In this document: positions 21,588 to 30,545 of the stretch, piece by piece
Numbering within the stretch: position 1 is the stretch's first letter
Layout: every line of letters begins with the position of its first letter
Source: Spirochaetales bacterium
GTDB taxonomy: Bacteria > Spirochaetota > Spirochaetia > Treponematales > Treponemataceae
NCBI GenBank assembly: GCA_030540405.1
Contig: JAUNWH010000026.1
Span: forward strand, 1-36,688
Direction: 5' to 3'
Length of the DNA stretch: 36,688 nucleotides
Position numbers and translations under genes: made by a program
Notes under the pieces: model-generated
Told to the model about the DNA's origin: nothing
Databases searched by the model: none
What the model saw: the letters and a program-made list of their open reading frames with translations, nothing else

Positions 21588-23654
21588 ATGTCTAAGAAAA
21601 TTGGAATTTCTGAACTTGTTTTGCGTGATGCCCATCAGTCTTTGCATGCCACACGCATGACAACTGCTGATATGCTTCCTGCCTGCGGAATGATTGATAA
21701 AATCGGCTATTGGGCTGTTGAAGGCTGGGGTGGAGCAACTTATGACTCTTGTATCCGCTTTTTGAATGAAGATCCTTGGGAGCGTCTTCGCAAGCTTCAT
21801 GCGGCTCTTCCAAACAATAAGATTATGATGCTTTTGCGCGGACAGAACCTTTTGGGCTACCGCCATTACGCTGATGATGTTGTTGACAAGTTTGTTGAAA
21901 CTGCCGCAAAGAACGGAATTGATGTTTTCCGCATTTTTGATGCCTGCAATGACCCTCGCAACCTTGAGCGCGCCACAAAAGCTGCAAAAAAGACAGGAAA
22001 GCATGTTCAAATGGCAATTTCCTATGCAGTTACTCCTTTCCATACAAATCAGGTTTATGCTGACCTTGCTAAAACTTACGCTGAATTCGGTGCAGATTCA
22101 ATCTGTATAAAAGATATGTCTGGACTTCTAAAGCCTTATGAAGCCTATGACTTGGTTCTTGCCATTAAAAAAGCCTGCGATCTTCCTATTGAAATCCACT
22201 CTCATGCGACAACAGGCCTTTCTGTTGCTACAGAACTTAAGGCGGTTGAAGCTGGCGCGGATGTCCTTGACACAGCGATTTCTTCAATGTCTATGGGAAC
22301 AAGCCACTCTCCAACTGAAACTGTTGTAGAGATGCTCAAGGGAACTGAATATGACACAGGCCTTGATACAAAGGCGCTTCTTGAAATTGCCGCTTATTTC
22401 CGTGAAGTCCGCAAGCATTATTCTTCACTTGAATCTTCTTTCCTTGGAGCTGACACACGTATTCTTCTTTCTCAAGTTCCAGGCGGAATGCTTTCAAATC
22501 TTGAGAGCCAGCTTAAGCAGCAGGGCGCATCTAATAAAATGGACGATGTTCTAAAAGAGCTTCCGATTGTACAGAAAGATGTTGGCTATGTTCCTCTTGT
22601 AACTCCGACTTCACAGATTGTTGGAACTCAGGCTGTTTTCAATGTTCTCTTTGGACGCTATGAAAGAATGACTGGCGAATTCCGTGATCTTTTGGTTGGA
22701 AAATACGGAAAACTTCCTGCTGAGCCGAATGCGGATCTCGTAAAGAAAGCTCTTGTCCAGAACAATATGGAAGAAGTTGTTACTTGCCGTCCTGCTGACA
22801 AAATTGAACCTGAATGGGACAAAATGGTTAAGGAAGCAAAAGAAAACGGCGGTGATGGAAGCGACGAGGACACACTTACTTATGCAATGTTCCCGAAAGT
22901 TGCTCCAAAATTCTTTAAGGAAAGAGCAAACGGACCTGTTGACGCTGCGACTGCATTTGCAAAGAAAGAGGCTCCGGCTGCAGAGCCTGCTTCAAAAGGC
23001 GGATCTTATACAATTACAGTTAACGGCTCTGCATACAATGTAACTTCAGACGGAAACGGTTCTGTTACAGTAAATGGAACTCCTTATTCTGTTTCTGTTG
23101 GAACTGGAACTGCGGCTCCAGCTGCTGTTTCTGCACCAGTTGCCACAGGCGGAGTTGATGTAAAAGCTCCAGTTGCTGGAACTTTGCTCAAGCAGTGCTT
23201 TGCAAACGGAACAAAAGTTTCTAAAGGCCAGACTATAATAATAATTGAATCAATGAAGATGGAGCTTGAAGTTAAGGCTACAGATGACGGAACAATCACT
23301 TATTCTGTTGCTCCAGGCTCACAGATTCAGAGCGGACAGGTTCTTGCTACTATTGGCGGTGTTGTTGTTCAGCCTGCTCCAGTTGCAAAGCCTGTTGCTT
23401 CTCCTGCAGCTCCGGCTACTGCTGCTCCAGTTTCATCTGGCAATGGAACAAAAGTAAATGCTCCGGTTGCCGGTGTGTTCCTTAGAACAGCAGTTGCTGA
23501 AGGCGCTTCTGTAAAGAAAGGCGACAATGTTGTTATTATTGAGTCAATGAAGATGGAACTTGAAATAAAAGCTCCAGTTGACGGAAAAGTTCACTTCCTT
23601 GCAAGTGCCGGAACTCAGCTTACAAATGGTCAGCCTGTAGCTGAAATTTGCTAA
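21588..23654 (+). CDS. oadA: Oxaloacetate decarboxylase alpha chain with two biotinyl domains
   Basis: Encodes 688 aa, longer than the usual about 590. The N-terminal carboxyltransferase barrel (residues about 3-280) shows VLRDAHQSLHATRM, ACNDPRNL and the metal-site EIHSHATTG. The conserved PYC/OadA domain follows (about 300-460; GGMLSNLESQLKQQGASNKM). Uniquely, two biotin attachment domains follow in tandem, with biotinyl Lys557 and Lys655 in ESMKMELE contexts, joined by an Ala/Pro linker. The enzyme moves CO2 from oxaloacetate to biotin, and the beta subunit then decarboxylates it while exporting Na+. A relation to pyruvate carboxylase B or methylmalonyl-CoA decarboxylase is possible, but the gene order favours Oad. 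It lies 28 bp after oadG. Confidence 0.93.
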   Translation: MSKKIGISELVLRDAHQSLHATRMTTADMLPACGMIDKIGYWAVEGWGGATYDSCIRFLNEDPWERLRKLHAALPNNKIMMLLRGQNLLGYRHYADDVVDKFVETAAKNGIDVFRIFDACNDPRNLERATKAAKKTGKHVQMAISYAVTPFHTNQVYADLAKTYAEFGADSICIKDMSGLLKPYEAYDLVLAIKKACDLPIEIHSHATTGLSVATELKAVEAGADVLDTAISSMSMGTSHSPTETVVEMLKGTEYDTGLDTKALLEIAAYFREVRKHYSSLESSFLGADTRILLSQVPGGMLSNLESQLKQQGASNKMDDVLKELPIVQKDVGYVPLVTPTSQIVGTQAVFNVLFGRYERMTGEFRDLLVGKYGKLPAEPNADLVKKALVQNNMEEVVTCRPADKIEPEWDKMVKEAKENGGDGSDEDTLTYAMFPKVAPKFFKERANGPVDAATAFAKKEAPAAEPASKGGSYTITVNGSAYNVTSDGNGSVTVNGTPYSVSVGTGTAAPAAVSAPVATGGVDVKAPVAGTLLKQCFANGTKVSKGQTIIIIESMKMELEVKATDDGTITYSVAPGSQIQSGQVLATIGGVVVQPAPVAKPVASPAAPATAAPVSSGNGTKVNAPVAGVFLRTAVAEGASVKKGDNVVIIESMKMELEIKAPVDGKVHFLASAGTQLTNGQPVAEIC

Positions 23655-23707
23655 GATTATCTGCCGTTTCTTTTTAGGAGCGGCGGAAGCTTTTTTAAGG
23701 AAATAAT

Positions 23708-25135
23708 ATGCCTGATACAAAGAAAATTAAAAATACAAAAATTGCATTTATTATGCTTTCGATTATGGCAGTTGCTGGAGTTCTTTCATTTACAACAAGA
23801 ACTTTTGCACAAGACAAGCCAGCTCCAGCTTCTGGAATGGAACGCGTGATAAAGGGAACTGAAAACTGGAATGGAAAGTATGATATTTCTATTTCAAAGT
23901 TCCTAAAGAATATTGGAAAGTCAACTGGAATCTATAAAATGATTCATCAGCCTACAGCGGAAGAGCTTGCGTTGGAAAAAGCTCAGGCAGAAGCTCAGCT
24001 TGCGGCGGAAGAAAACAATCCGTTTGATGAAGCTCCAAAAGCTCCGGGCTGGCAGTCTTTGATTATGCTTGCGATTGGCTTCCTTATTATTTATCTTGCA
24101 GTTGGCAAGGGGTTTGAGCCGCTTCTTCTTATTCCGATTGGATTTGGAACTGTTCTTGTGAATATCCCGGGCGCGGCAATGGGAGACGCTCCGCATGGAA
24201 TGCTGCATATAATTTACAGCGCAGGTGTTGGAAATGAATTTTTCCCAATGCTTATTTTCATGGGAATTGGCGCGATGACTGACTTTGGTCCTCTTATTGC
24301 AAATCCAAAAACTGCGTTGCTTGGCGGTGCTGCCCAGTTTGGCGTTTTCTTTACACTTTTCGGTGTTGCATTTATGAACGCTTTCCTTGGAACTGACTAT
24401 ACAATGCTTCAGGCTAGTGCGATTTCGATTATCGGCGGCGCGGACGGTCCTACTTCAATTTATGTTTCTGGAAAACTTGCTCCGGAAATGATGGCTGTTA
24501 TTGCGGTTGCGGCATATTCTTACATGGCTCTTGTTCCGATGATTCAGCCTCCAATTATGAAGCTTCTTACAACAAAAAAAGAACGCCTGATAAAAATGGA
24601 TCAGCTTAGGCCTGTTTCAAAGACAGAAAAAGTTTTGTTCCCGATTTTGCTTCTTGTTATTTCAATTCTTCTTTTGCCGCCAGCTTGTCCTTTGATTGGA
24701 ATGCTTGCGTTCGGAAACTTTGTAAAGGAAAGCCATGCTGCGGATCGTCTTTCTAAAACTATGGAAAATGAGCTTATGAACATTGTTTCAATTCTTCTTT
24801 CACTTGGTGTTGGAAGCCAGATGACTCCAGAAAAAATCATTAAGAAAGAATCGCTTGGAATTATTGTTCTTGGTCTTTTTGCTTTTGCAGTTGCCACAAT
24901 AGGCGGTCTTGTAATGGCAAAAATCATGAATCTTTTCCTCAAAAAGAAAATCAATCCGCTTATTGGTTCTGCTGGTGTTTCCGCAGTTCCTATGGCTGCC
25001 CGTGTTTCAAATAAAGTCGGACTCGAATATGATCCTTCGAACTTCCTTTTGATGAATGCAATGGGACCGAATGTTGCTGGTGTAATTGGAACTGCGATTG
25101 CGGCTGGCGTTTTCATTGCGACTTACGGCGCTTAG
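23708..25135 (+). CDS. oadB: Oxaloacetate decarboxylase beta chain, Na+ pump
   Basis: Encodes 475 aa with AAGGAA before the ATG. It is the membrane subunit that decarboxylates carboxybiotin and exports Na+. Core signatures are [33 protein letters not shown] and [20 protein letters not shown] with many transmembrane helices. The first about 115 residues are an extension: a signal-like helix ([17 protein letters not shown], then FAQ), and a polar Ala/Glu-rich stretch before the first core helix. Such an extension is unlike the classic 430-aa OadB. A strong terminator at 25144 ends the operon. Confidence 0.93.
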   Translation: MPDTKKIKNTKIAFIMLSIMAVAGVLSFTTRTFAQDKPAPASGMERVIKGTENWNGKYDISISKFLKNIGKSTGIYKMIHQPTAEELALEKAQAEAQLAAEENNPFDEAPKAPGWQSLIMLAIGFLIIYLAVGKGFEPLLLIPIGFGTVLVNIPGAAMGDAPHGMLHIIYSAGVGNEFFPMLIFMGIGAMTDFGPLIANPKTALLGGAAQFGVFFTLFGVAFMNAFLGTDYTMLQASAISIIGGADGPTSIYVSGKLAPEMMAVIAVAAYSYMALVPMIQPPIMKLLTTKKERLIKMDQLRPVSKTEKVLFPILLLVISILLLPPACPLIGMLAFGNFVKESHAADRLSKTMENELMNIVSILLSLGVGSQMTPEKIIKKESLGIIVLGLFAFAVATIGGLVMAKIMNLFLKKKINPLIGSAGVSAVPMAARVSNKVGLEYDPSNFLLMNAMGPNVAGVIGTAIAAGVFIATYGA

Positions 25136-25143
25136 TTTTTGTA

Positions 25144-25190
25144 CGGCAGGACTGCATTTTTATAAAGTGCGGTTCTGTTGTTTTTTTTTT
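25144..25190 (+). terminator. Rho-independent terminator of the oad operon
   Basis: A 13-bp stem (25144-25156 with 25168-25180, several G-T pairs) around an 11-nt loop, followed by T10. Confidence 0.85.
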
Positions 25191-25209
25191 GTGCCTGAAT
25201 TAAGGTTTT

Positions 25210-25551
25210 ATGCAGAAAAAATTTTTATATACTATTTTAATTATCTTTTCAATTTTTCTGTGGATTTTATATCCTGCGTTCAGGCATGAACTTAAAATTT
25301 CCAATAAGTGCGCCCTTGAATTTGAAAACGATTCGGGCGCAGTTGTTTTATCTTTTTTTGACAATTCCACTGTTGAAGCATTTGTGCATGAAGAAAAAAA
25401 GTTTGAAATTTCTTTTGCAATTTGCTTTGCGTTTTTTGCTCTTCTTGTTCTTGTAGTTGAAAAGAACGTTGATTTTTCATCATATGCGCTGAATGTTCCG
25501 GCCAGGCATAAATATATTGATTTTGTAATAAAGCAAACTTCTGTCTTGTAA
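25210..25551 (+). CDS. Small membrane protein with two transmembrane helices
   Basis: Encodes 113 aa; AAGG upstream of the ATG. Helices at residues about 7-24 (LYTILIIFSIFLWILYPAF) and 68-84 (ISFAICFAFFALLVLVVE) flank a polar periplasmic loop. No family is recognised. It starts 20 bp after the oad terminator and stands alone. Confidence 0.6.
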   Translation: MQKKFLYTILIIFSIFLWILYPAFRHELKISNKCALEFENDSGAVVLSFFDNSTVEAFVHEEKKFEISFAICFAFFALLVLVVEKNVDFSSYALNVPARHKYIDFVIKQTSVL

Positions 25552-25616
25552 AGTTCCCCGTAATTTTTCACCTTTATTTTTTTACACTTTCTCATTGTTT
25601 TTATGGAGGAATTCTT

Positions 25617-26012
25617 ATGTTGTCTTTTTACTCTGCTGGAAATATTAAAAATGCTGAAAAAAATTCAATTCTTTGCTCTTTAGTTGATGCGGTTGATTCA
25701 AACTGTGTTATGGACAGGCAGCTTGTAATCAGTGATTTGCAGAAGCATGATGAGGCTGCAGGAGAGGAGTCAAAGTTTGGAAATGTGTCTGTTCATGTTG
25801 CGATGTCTGTTGGCGTAAAGTCTTTTTGCATTGCGGCGGGGATTTTAAATGACCGTGCAGAACTTATAATTTTATGGAATGAAATGTCTGAGCATAATCT
25901 TGACTTGATGTCAAAAGTCGCCCAGATTCTTGAATATGCAGACAAAAAAGGAATGGACGCAATTCAAGCACTGGACTTTTTAAAGAACAGCATTTGCCTT
26001 TGTTCAAAGTAA
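25617..26012 (+). CDS. Hypothetical cytoplasmic protein, possibly EIIA-like
   Basis: Encodes 131 aa with GGAGGA upstream. The C-terminal half (LIILWNEMSEHNLDLMSKVA, then helices to KNSI) loosely resembles the later part of PTS EIIA type-2 domains. The usual active-site PH motif is not evident, although a His occurs in NVSVHVAMSVGVK. The likeness is too weak for a name. It ends at a bidirectional hairpin facing the gene on the other strand. Confidence 0.5.
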   Translation: MLSFYSAGNIKNAEKNSILCSLVDAVDSNCVMDRQLVISDLQKHDEAAGEESKFGNVSVHVAMSVGVKSFCIAAGILNDRAELIILWNEMSEHNLDLMSKVAQILEYADKKGMDAIQALDFLKNSICLCSK

Positions 26013-26016
26013 AATG

Positions 26017-26058
26017 TTAAGCCGCTGAATCTTTGTTTTACAAAATCCAGCGGCTTAA
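26017..26058. terminator. Bidirectional terminator between convergent genes
   Basis: A perfect 11-bp stem, TTAAGCCGCTG and CAGCGGCTTAA, with a 20-nt loop, lying between the stop codons at 26012 and 26060. Confidence 0.75.
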
Positions 26059-26059
26059 T

Positions 26060-26905
26060 TTACTGCAAAATTATTTTCTGCCTTAAAACGCTTATTTCTT
26101 TGTCGGAAAAAGAGTCTTTAGCTGCCATTTCTTTAATTTCGGTATTTGAATATTTGTGCTCTGGGTAAAGTATAACAATACTTTCGTCTTTGTCTTTTAA
26201 GAAATTTGTTTCACCGAATTCTGTATAGCGTGTAGCTCCTATGGAAACCATTATTTGTTCAGGTGAGCCGATTGATGCAAGATAGTTCCCGACATTTTCC
26301 GCAGTTCCTTCGTCTTTTTGTTCGTTGAATTTTTCTATAAGCCAGTTTGTGAGTTTTTCAAAAATATAACTGTAGCCTTTTACCGGGCTGTCTTCTCCGT
26401 ATTCAAATATTTTTCCGTCTCTAAAAAGAAAGCAGGCGATTCTGTATTTTGAAATATTTCCAGTTTCAGAAAATTCGTCAATGCTGATTAAATTTTCAGA
26501 AAGTCCTTTGCTGCATTTGCCCCAGTTTTTTTTCATGCTGATTTTTTTTGCGCCGGGTTTGCGGATCGAGCAGTCGTTTGATGCTCCGAATTTTATGGGA
26601 ACAAGCGATTTTAATTTTCCGCCGTTCCATTCAGCGTTTAAAATCAATGCGCATTCCGGCTCAATCTGAAGCTTTTCTTCTCCGTGTGGAAAAATTATTT
26701 TGCCTGAATCAAATGGAAATATTCCAAGAAATTCCGGCACAGTATTTTTTGCATTCGGTATATATGTTGGAAAAATTGCTTTTGGCGCATTTTTTTCTTT
26801 CGTTTTTACATTCTGAAACTCAACGGCTTCTCCAGCCTGTTCCAGATGTCCTGTAAAATTTCCTGCAACTCCAAAGCACGGGAGCTTTTTCAAATCAAAT
26901 TCCAT
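26060..26905 (-). CDS. DUF5718-like protein
   Basis: Encodes 281 aa with no signal peptide or membrane segment. The start (FDLKKLPCFGVAGNFTGHLE) and following EFQNVKTKEKNAPKAIFPTY resemble the DUF5718 family, whose function is unknown. GEEKLQIEPECALILNAEW and LVPIKFGASNDCSIRKPGAK are the most conserved-looking parts, with the beta-rich shape of fumarylacetoacetase-fold proteins. The gene is monocistronic. The family name is from memory of the N-terminal pattern. Confidence 0.6.
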   Translation of the reverse strand: MEFDLKKLPCFGVAGNFTGHLEQAGEAVEFQNVKTKEKNAPKAIFPTYIPNAKNTVPEFLGIFPFDSGKIIFPHGEEKLQIEPECALILNAEWNGGKLKSLVPIKFGASNDCSIRKPGAKKISMKKNWGKCSKGLSENLISIDEFSETGNISKYRIACFLFRDGKIFEYGEDSPVKGYSYIFEKLTNWLIEKFNEQKDEGTAENVGNYLASIGSPEQIMVSIGATRYTEFGETNFLKDKDESIVILYPEHKYSNTEIKEMAAKDSFSDKEISVLRQKIILQ

Positions 26906-27010
26906 GTTTTCATTCTATATTAAGTCTTTGAAAATTTCAATTTTTAGAAATGATTTTGAAACGCAACGAAAATTAAAGCTTGAATTTTTTATTTATCGGC
27001 AGAAATTCGC

Positions 27011-27040
27011 TTGACCTTAGTTTATGAAATTTGTTAAAAT
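27011..27040 (+). promoter_or_regulatory. Promoter for rplU-prp-rpmA
   Basis: TTGACC at 27011-27016, 18-nt spacer, TAAAAT at 27035-27040, about 75 bp upstream of rplU. Confidence 0.65.
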
Positions 27041-27065
27041 GTCTTACTAATTGTTGAAATGCTTT

Positions 27066-27086
27066 CAAGGAACCCGTTACTCCTTG
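27066..27086 (+). promoter_or_regulatory. Leader hairpin upstream of rplU
   Basis: CAAGGA (27066-27071) pairs with TCCTTG (27081-27086) in the leader between promoter and L21 gene. Ribosomal protein L21 operons of other bacteria carry leader structures, so autoregulation is plausible, but this stem matches no motif I can name. Confidence 0.35.
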
Positions 27087-27114
27087 AGGCAAAAAAAATT
27101 TAGAGGTTTATAAA

Positions 27115-27429
27115 ATGTACGCAATTGTTGAATTCAAAGGCAATCAGTACAAGGCAGAAAAAGACGCTGTTCTTGAAGTGTCAAAGCTTGATGCAAAAGA
27201 TGGCGATGTAATCACAATCGATACAGTTCTTCTTGTAAGTGATGGCGATAAAGTTTCTGTCGGTTCTCCTTATGTAAAGGGCGCTAAAGTTACTGTAAAA
27301 GTTGGAGAAACTTTCAAAGACAAGAAAGTTCTCGTATTCAAATACAAGTCAAAGAAAGACTATCATCGTCTTATTGGACACCGCGAGCAGTATACAAAAG
27401 TTACTGTTCAGGATGTTGTTTTGGCATAA
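27115..27429 (+). CDS. rplU: 50S ribosomal protein L21
   Basis: Encodes 104 aa, the usual length. Opens MYAIVEFKGNQYKAEKDAVL and contains KVLVFKYKSKKDYHRLIGHR, typical of L21, which binds 23S rRNA in the large subunit. AGAGG precedes the ATG. Prp begins immediately after the stop codon and L27 follows, the widely conserved order. Confidence 0.97.
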   Translation: MYAIVEFKGNQYKAEKDAVLEVSKLDAKDGDVITIDTVLLVSDGDKVSVGSPYVKGAKVTVKVGETFKDKKVLVFKYKSKKDYHRLIGHREQYTKVTVQDVVLA

Positions 27430-27762
27430 GTGACGGAAGTTCTTTTGGTTTGCGGCAAAGACGGAGCGTTAAAAAGCCTAAAAGCTTTTGGCCATGCTTC
27501 GTTTGCTGAAAAGGGCAAAGACATTGTTTGTGCTGCTGAATCCATAATTCTTAGCACATCGGTTGAAATGCTTCAAAATACAAAAGAGCTTGTTTTTAAT
27601 GCTGACACTTCCACCCGTGGCTTTTTGGAGTTGCGGGTTGAAAAATCCGCAGCCGTTGCTGTGGAACGCTTGAAATGCATTGGGGATTTTATAAGATTTG
27701 CTTTTATAAAACTTTCTGCTGAATATCCTGATAATGTGCGGTTTCAAGAAATAATTGAATAA
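27430..27762 (+). CDS. prp: Ribosomal-processing cysteine protease Prp
   Basis: Encodes 110 aa from a GTG directly abutting the rplU stop. The catalytic pair is visible: His22 ([12 protein letters not shown]) and Cys34 (DIVCAAES), with the same numbering as Staphylococcus Prp. In Firmicutes Prp removes an N-terminal extension from L27 before ribosome assembly. Here the L27 next door has no such extension, so the substrate must differ or the role be lost; the intact active site argues against decay. Confidence 0.9.
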   Translation: MTEVLLVCGKDGALKSLKAFGHASFAEKGKDIVCAAESIILSTSVEMLQNTKELVFNADTSTRGFLELRVEKSAAVAVERLKCIGDFIRFAFIKLSAEYPDNVRFQEIIE

Positions 27763-27792
27763 TAGTCCGGTTTATACCGGCGGAGGATTAAA

Positions 27793-28053
27793 ATGGGACG
27801 TACTAAAGGCGGTAGCGGTGCTAAAAATGGCCGCGATTCAAACCCTAAACATTTGGGCGTTAAAAGATTTGGTGGAGAAAAAGTTACTGCCGGTTCTATT
27901 CTTGTAAGACAGCGTGGAACTCGTATTCATCCTGGCAGCAATGTAAAACGTGGAACAGATGACACTTTGTATTCAGTTGTTGACGGTGTAGTAAAATACA
28001 CAGAACGCATGAATCGCAAGCTTGTTTCAGTTGAACCTGTTTCTGCCAACTAA
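27793..28053 (+). CDS. rpmA: 50S ribosomal protein L27
   Basis: Encodes 86 aa. Starts [20 protein letters not shown] and continues [20 protein letters not shown], characteristic of L27, whose N-terminal tail reaches the peptidyl transferase centre. GGAGG at 27782-27786 fixes the ATG at 27793. The in-frame upstream codons run into a TAG at 27763-27765 without any FFA-type Prp site, so no cleavable extension is encoded. Confidence 0.97.
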   Translation: MGRTKGGSGAKNGRDSNPKHLGVKRFGGEKVTAGSILVRQRGTRIHPGSNVKRGTDDTLYSVVDGVVKYTERMNRKLVSVEPVSAN

Positions 28054-28104
28054 TAAAGAAATTTTTTATCTTTAGGATTTGAAATTTTCTAAAATAATTA
28101 AAAT

Positions 28105-28142
28105 GCCCGGCGTGGAATAATTATCCTTGCTGGGCTTTTTTT
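28105..28142 (+). terminator. Terminator after rpmA
   Basis: GCCCGGC (28105-28111) pairs with GCTGGGC (28129-28135), followed by T7. The T tract ends directly at the first possible obg start codon (28143), so obg expression depends on read-through or another promoter. Confidence 0.75.
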
Positions 28143-28154
28143 ATGGGAGCAATG

Positions 28155-29276
28155 ATGATTCAATTTGCTGATGAGGCTGTTATTACTGTCCGTTCTGGAA
28201 AGGGCGGAAACGGCTGCGTTTCATTTAGGCGTGAAAAATATATTCCAAACGGCGGACCGAATGGCGGTGATGGCGGCCGTGGCGGAGATGTGGTTTTTTG
28301 TTTAAAGAAAAATCTTAGAACTCTTGCGCATTTAAGGTATCATCCTATTTTGAAGGCAAAAAATGGCGGCGACGGACAGGGCTGGAACCGTTATGGAAAA
28401 GACGGCGAAGATGTTGTAATTCCTGTTCCGCCCGGAACTACAATCCGCGACAATGAAACAGGCGAGCTTATTCATGACTTTACTATTGAAAGTGAAGAGG
28501 AGCAGTTTGTCTTCTTAAAAGGAGGAAACGGCGGCTGGGGAAATGTGCATTTCAAGTCAAGCACAAACCAAGCTCCGCGTATTGCAAACAAAGGCGCTCC
28601 CGGTCAGGAAAGAATTCTTCGTGTTGAGCTTTCTGTCATGGCGGATATTGGACTTGTTGGTTTTCCGAATGCGGGAAAATCGAGTTTGCTGGATCTTTTT
28701 ACAAATGCGCGCCCAAAAATTGCTCCATATCCATTTACAACAAAAATTCCGAATCTTGGCGTGCTTCATGCTGGCGATGACAAGGATTTTATTATTGCGG
28801 ATATTCCCGGAATAATAGAAGGCGCTTCTGAAGGTGCAGGTCTTGGAATAAGATTTTTAAAGCACATTTCAAGAACTGCTGGTCTTTTGTTTATGATTGA
28901 CTGCAGTGATGAAAATTTCCTTGAAGCCTATGACTTGCTTTTAAAGGAGCTTGATGGATTTGGCAAGGAACTTACAAAGAAGCCAAGAATTGTTCTTTGC
29001 AATAAAATCGACATTGAAGGCGCGCTTGAAAATGCTATGAAAGTAAAGGAAAAGATTCAAAGCAAAGAGCCGGATGTAAAGGTGCTTGCAGTTTCTGTTG
29101 CGGCTAGAACAAACATGAACGAAGCCCGGCTTGAAATAATTTCGCTTATTGAAAAAATGGAAGAGCTTAACAAGCCTTCTGCTGAAGAAAATTCCGTGCC
29201 TGCAAAAAGCTCGTTTTTATCTAGCCGTTCCGTTGACGATTCAATGGAAGTTCAGTTTCCGGGAAGCGAAAGCTGA
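28155..29276 (+). CDS. obg: Ribosome-assembly GTPase Obg
   Basis: Encodes 373 aa. ATGs at 28143, 28152 and 28155 are possible; 28155 is best spaced from GGGAG and matches the family start (M-IQFADEAVITV). The glycine-rich Obg domain (AGKGGNG-type, GGPNGGDGGRGGDVVF) occupies about residues 1-155. The G domain follows with G1 (GFPNAGKSSLL), DIPGIIEGA (G3) and CNKID (G4). The C-terminal tail is short and serine-rich. Obg helps 50S assembly and stringent signalling. It begins a run of five closely packed genes. Confidence 0.95.
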   Translation: MIQFADEAVITVRSGKGGNGCVSFRREKYIPNGGPNGGDGGRGGDVVFCLKKNLRTLAHLRYHPILKAKNGGDGQGWNRYGKDGEDVVIPVPPGTTIRDNETGELIHDFTIESEEEQFVFLKGGNGGWGNVHFKSSTNQAPRIANKGAPGQERILRVELSVMADIGLVGFPNAGKSSLLDLFTNARPKIAPYPFTTKIPNLGVLHAGDDKDFIIADIPGIIEGASEGAGLGIRFLKHISRTAGLLFMIDCSDENFLEAYDLLLKELDGFGKELTKKPRIVLCNKIDIEGALENAMKVKEKIQSKEPDVKVLAVSVAARTNMNEARLEIISLIEKMEELNKPSAEENSVPAKSSFLSSRSVDDSMEVQFPGSES

Positions 29277-29278
29277 AA

Positions 29279-29935
29279 ATGAAAATCGCAGTTTTAGGCG
29301 GAAGTTTCAATCCTGTTCACATTGGGCATCTTGCCTTGGCGGACGAAATTTGCGTTTCGCTTGGATATGGCAAGGTTCTTTTTGTGCCGGTTTTTTCTCC
29401 GCCGCATAAATCAATGAACGAAGCTTTGCCGCCTGAAAAACGGGCAGAAATGGTTGAACTTGCCTGTCAAGACGATCCGCGGTTTGAAATGGAACCTTGT
29501 GAAATTCAGCGTGGCGGAGTTTCGTACACTTATGACACGATCTGCTTTATTGAAGAAAAGTACAAGCCTGAAAAAATAGGACTTGTGATTGGCAAGGATT
29601 TGTTTTCAACTTTTCATCTTTGGAAAAATGCAGATTTGCTTGCTGAAAAATGCGAGCTGATTTTGGCGGAGCGACCTTTTCAGACTGAAGATAAAAATTT
29701 TAAAAACAAGGCGACTGGAAAATATTCAGAAACAAGTGATTCCGCAGAAAAAGAATTTCGGATAGAAGATGAGCCGCTTTTTAAAAATGCAGTTTTCTTG
29801 AAAAATGAACCGCTCGCTGTAAGTTCAACCAGCATAAGATTTAGAGCGGCAAATAAAATGGCTTTTCAATATCTTGTGCCTTCAAAAGTTTTCAAGTATA
29901 TTATTGAAGGAAAATTGTATGGAAGCAAAAACTGA
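29279..29935 (+). CDS. nadD: Nicotinate-nucleotide adenylyltransferase
   Basis: Encodes 218 aa and starts 2 bp after obg. It adenylates nicotinate mononucleotide in NAD synthesis. The nucleotidyltransferase signature GGSFNPVHIGHLALADE is present, as are PVFSPPHKS and the C-terminal SSTSIRFRAA. A lysine-rich insertion (KNFKNKATGKYSETSDSAEK) lies near residue 140. It overlaps yqeK by 17 bp. Confidence 0.94.
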   Translation: MKIAVLGGSFNPVHIGHLALADEICVSLGYGKVLFVPVFSPPHKSMNEALPPEKRAEMVELACQDDPRFEMEPCEIQRGGVSYTYDTICFIEEKYKPEKIGLVIGKDLFSTFHLWKNADLLAEKCELILAERPFQTEDKNFKNKATGKYSETSDSAEKEFRIEDEPLFKNAVFLKNEPLAVSSTSIRFRAANKMAFQYLVPSKVFKYIIEGKLYGSKN

Positions 29936-30527
29936 ACAGCTTATAGAAAAAATCAGAAAATACGCAAAGTCAGCATTGAAAGAAAAACGCTTTGAGCATT
30001 CTGTCCGTGTCGCGGAAACTGCGGCTTTTATGTGCGGCTTGTTTGGCTATAAAAAAGACATTGGCTATCTTGCAGGCCTTTCGCATGATATTTGCAAAAA
30101 TATGGAGGATTCTGAAATTCTTTCTCTTGCCTCTGAAGATGGGACTTCTATTTCTGAAATTGAGAAAAACAAGCCTTCTCTTTTGCATGGAAGAGCGGCT
30201 GCTGTTTTGCTTCAAGAAAGATTCTCTGTAAAAAATCCTGATGTTATTCAGGCAGTTGCAAACCACACTCTTGGCGGTGCAGGATTGTGTCCGCTTGCAA
30301 AAATTATTTATGTTGCTGACAAAGTTGAACCCGGACGTCCGCAGTCAACAGAAGAATATAGAAAAAAACTTTTTTCTATGCCGTTGAATGATATGACACT
30401 TTTTGTTGTTCAGGAGAATATGGAATACTTAAAGAACAGGCAGAAAAAAATTGCGGATTCAAGCTATGAGTTTGAAGCGGATTTAAAAAATCAGATTGCC
30501 GCGGAAAATTCTCTGCGTGCCGGCTAA
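29919..30527 (+). CDS. yqeK: HD-domain hydrolase YqeK
   Basis: Encodes 202 aa from the ATG at 29919 (MEAKTEQLIEKIRKY), inside the end of nadD. HD-domain residues are visible: HSVRVAETAAFMCGL, LAGLSHDICKN (the HD pair), LLHGRAAAVLL and NHTLGG. YqeK proteins hydrolyse diadenosine tetraphosphate symmetrically and commonly sit between nadD and rsfS, as here. Confidence 0.92.
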   Translation: MEAKTEQLIEKIRKYAKSALKEKRFEHSVRVAETAAFMCGLFGYKKDIGYLAGLSHDICKNMEDSEILSLASEDGTSISEIEKNKPSLLHGRAAAVLLQERFSVKNPDVIQAVANHTLGGAGLCPLAKIIYVADKVEPGRPQSTEEYRKKLFSMPLNDMTLFVVQENMEYLKNRQKKIADSSYEFEADLKNQIAAENSLRAG

Positions 30528-30545
30528 ATTCTAAGGATGGTAAAA

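Noticed and set aside
27763-27792. Prp-cleavable extension upstream of L27
   Set aside because: The in-frame codons run into a TAG at 27763-27765 with no start codon and no FFA-type site, and GGAGG points to the ATG at 27793.
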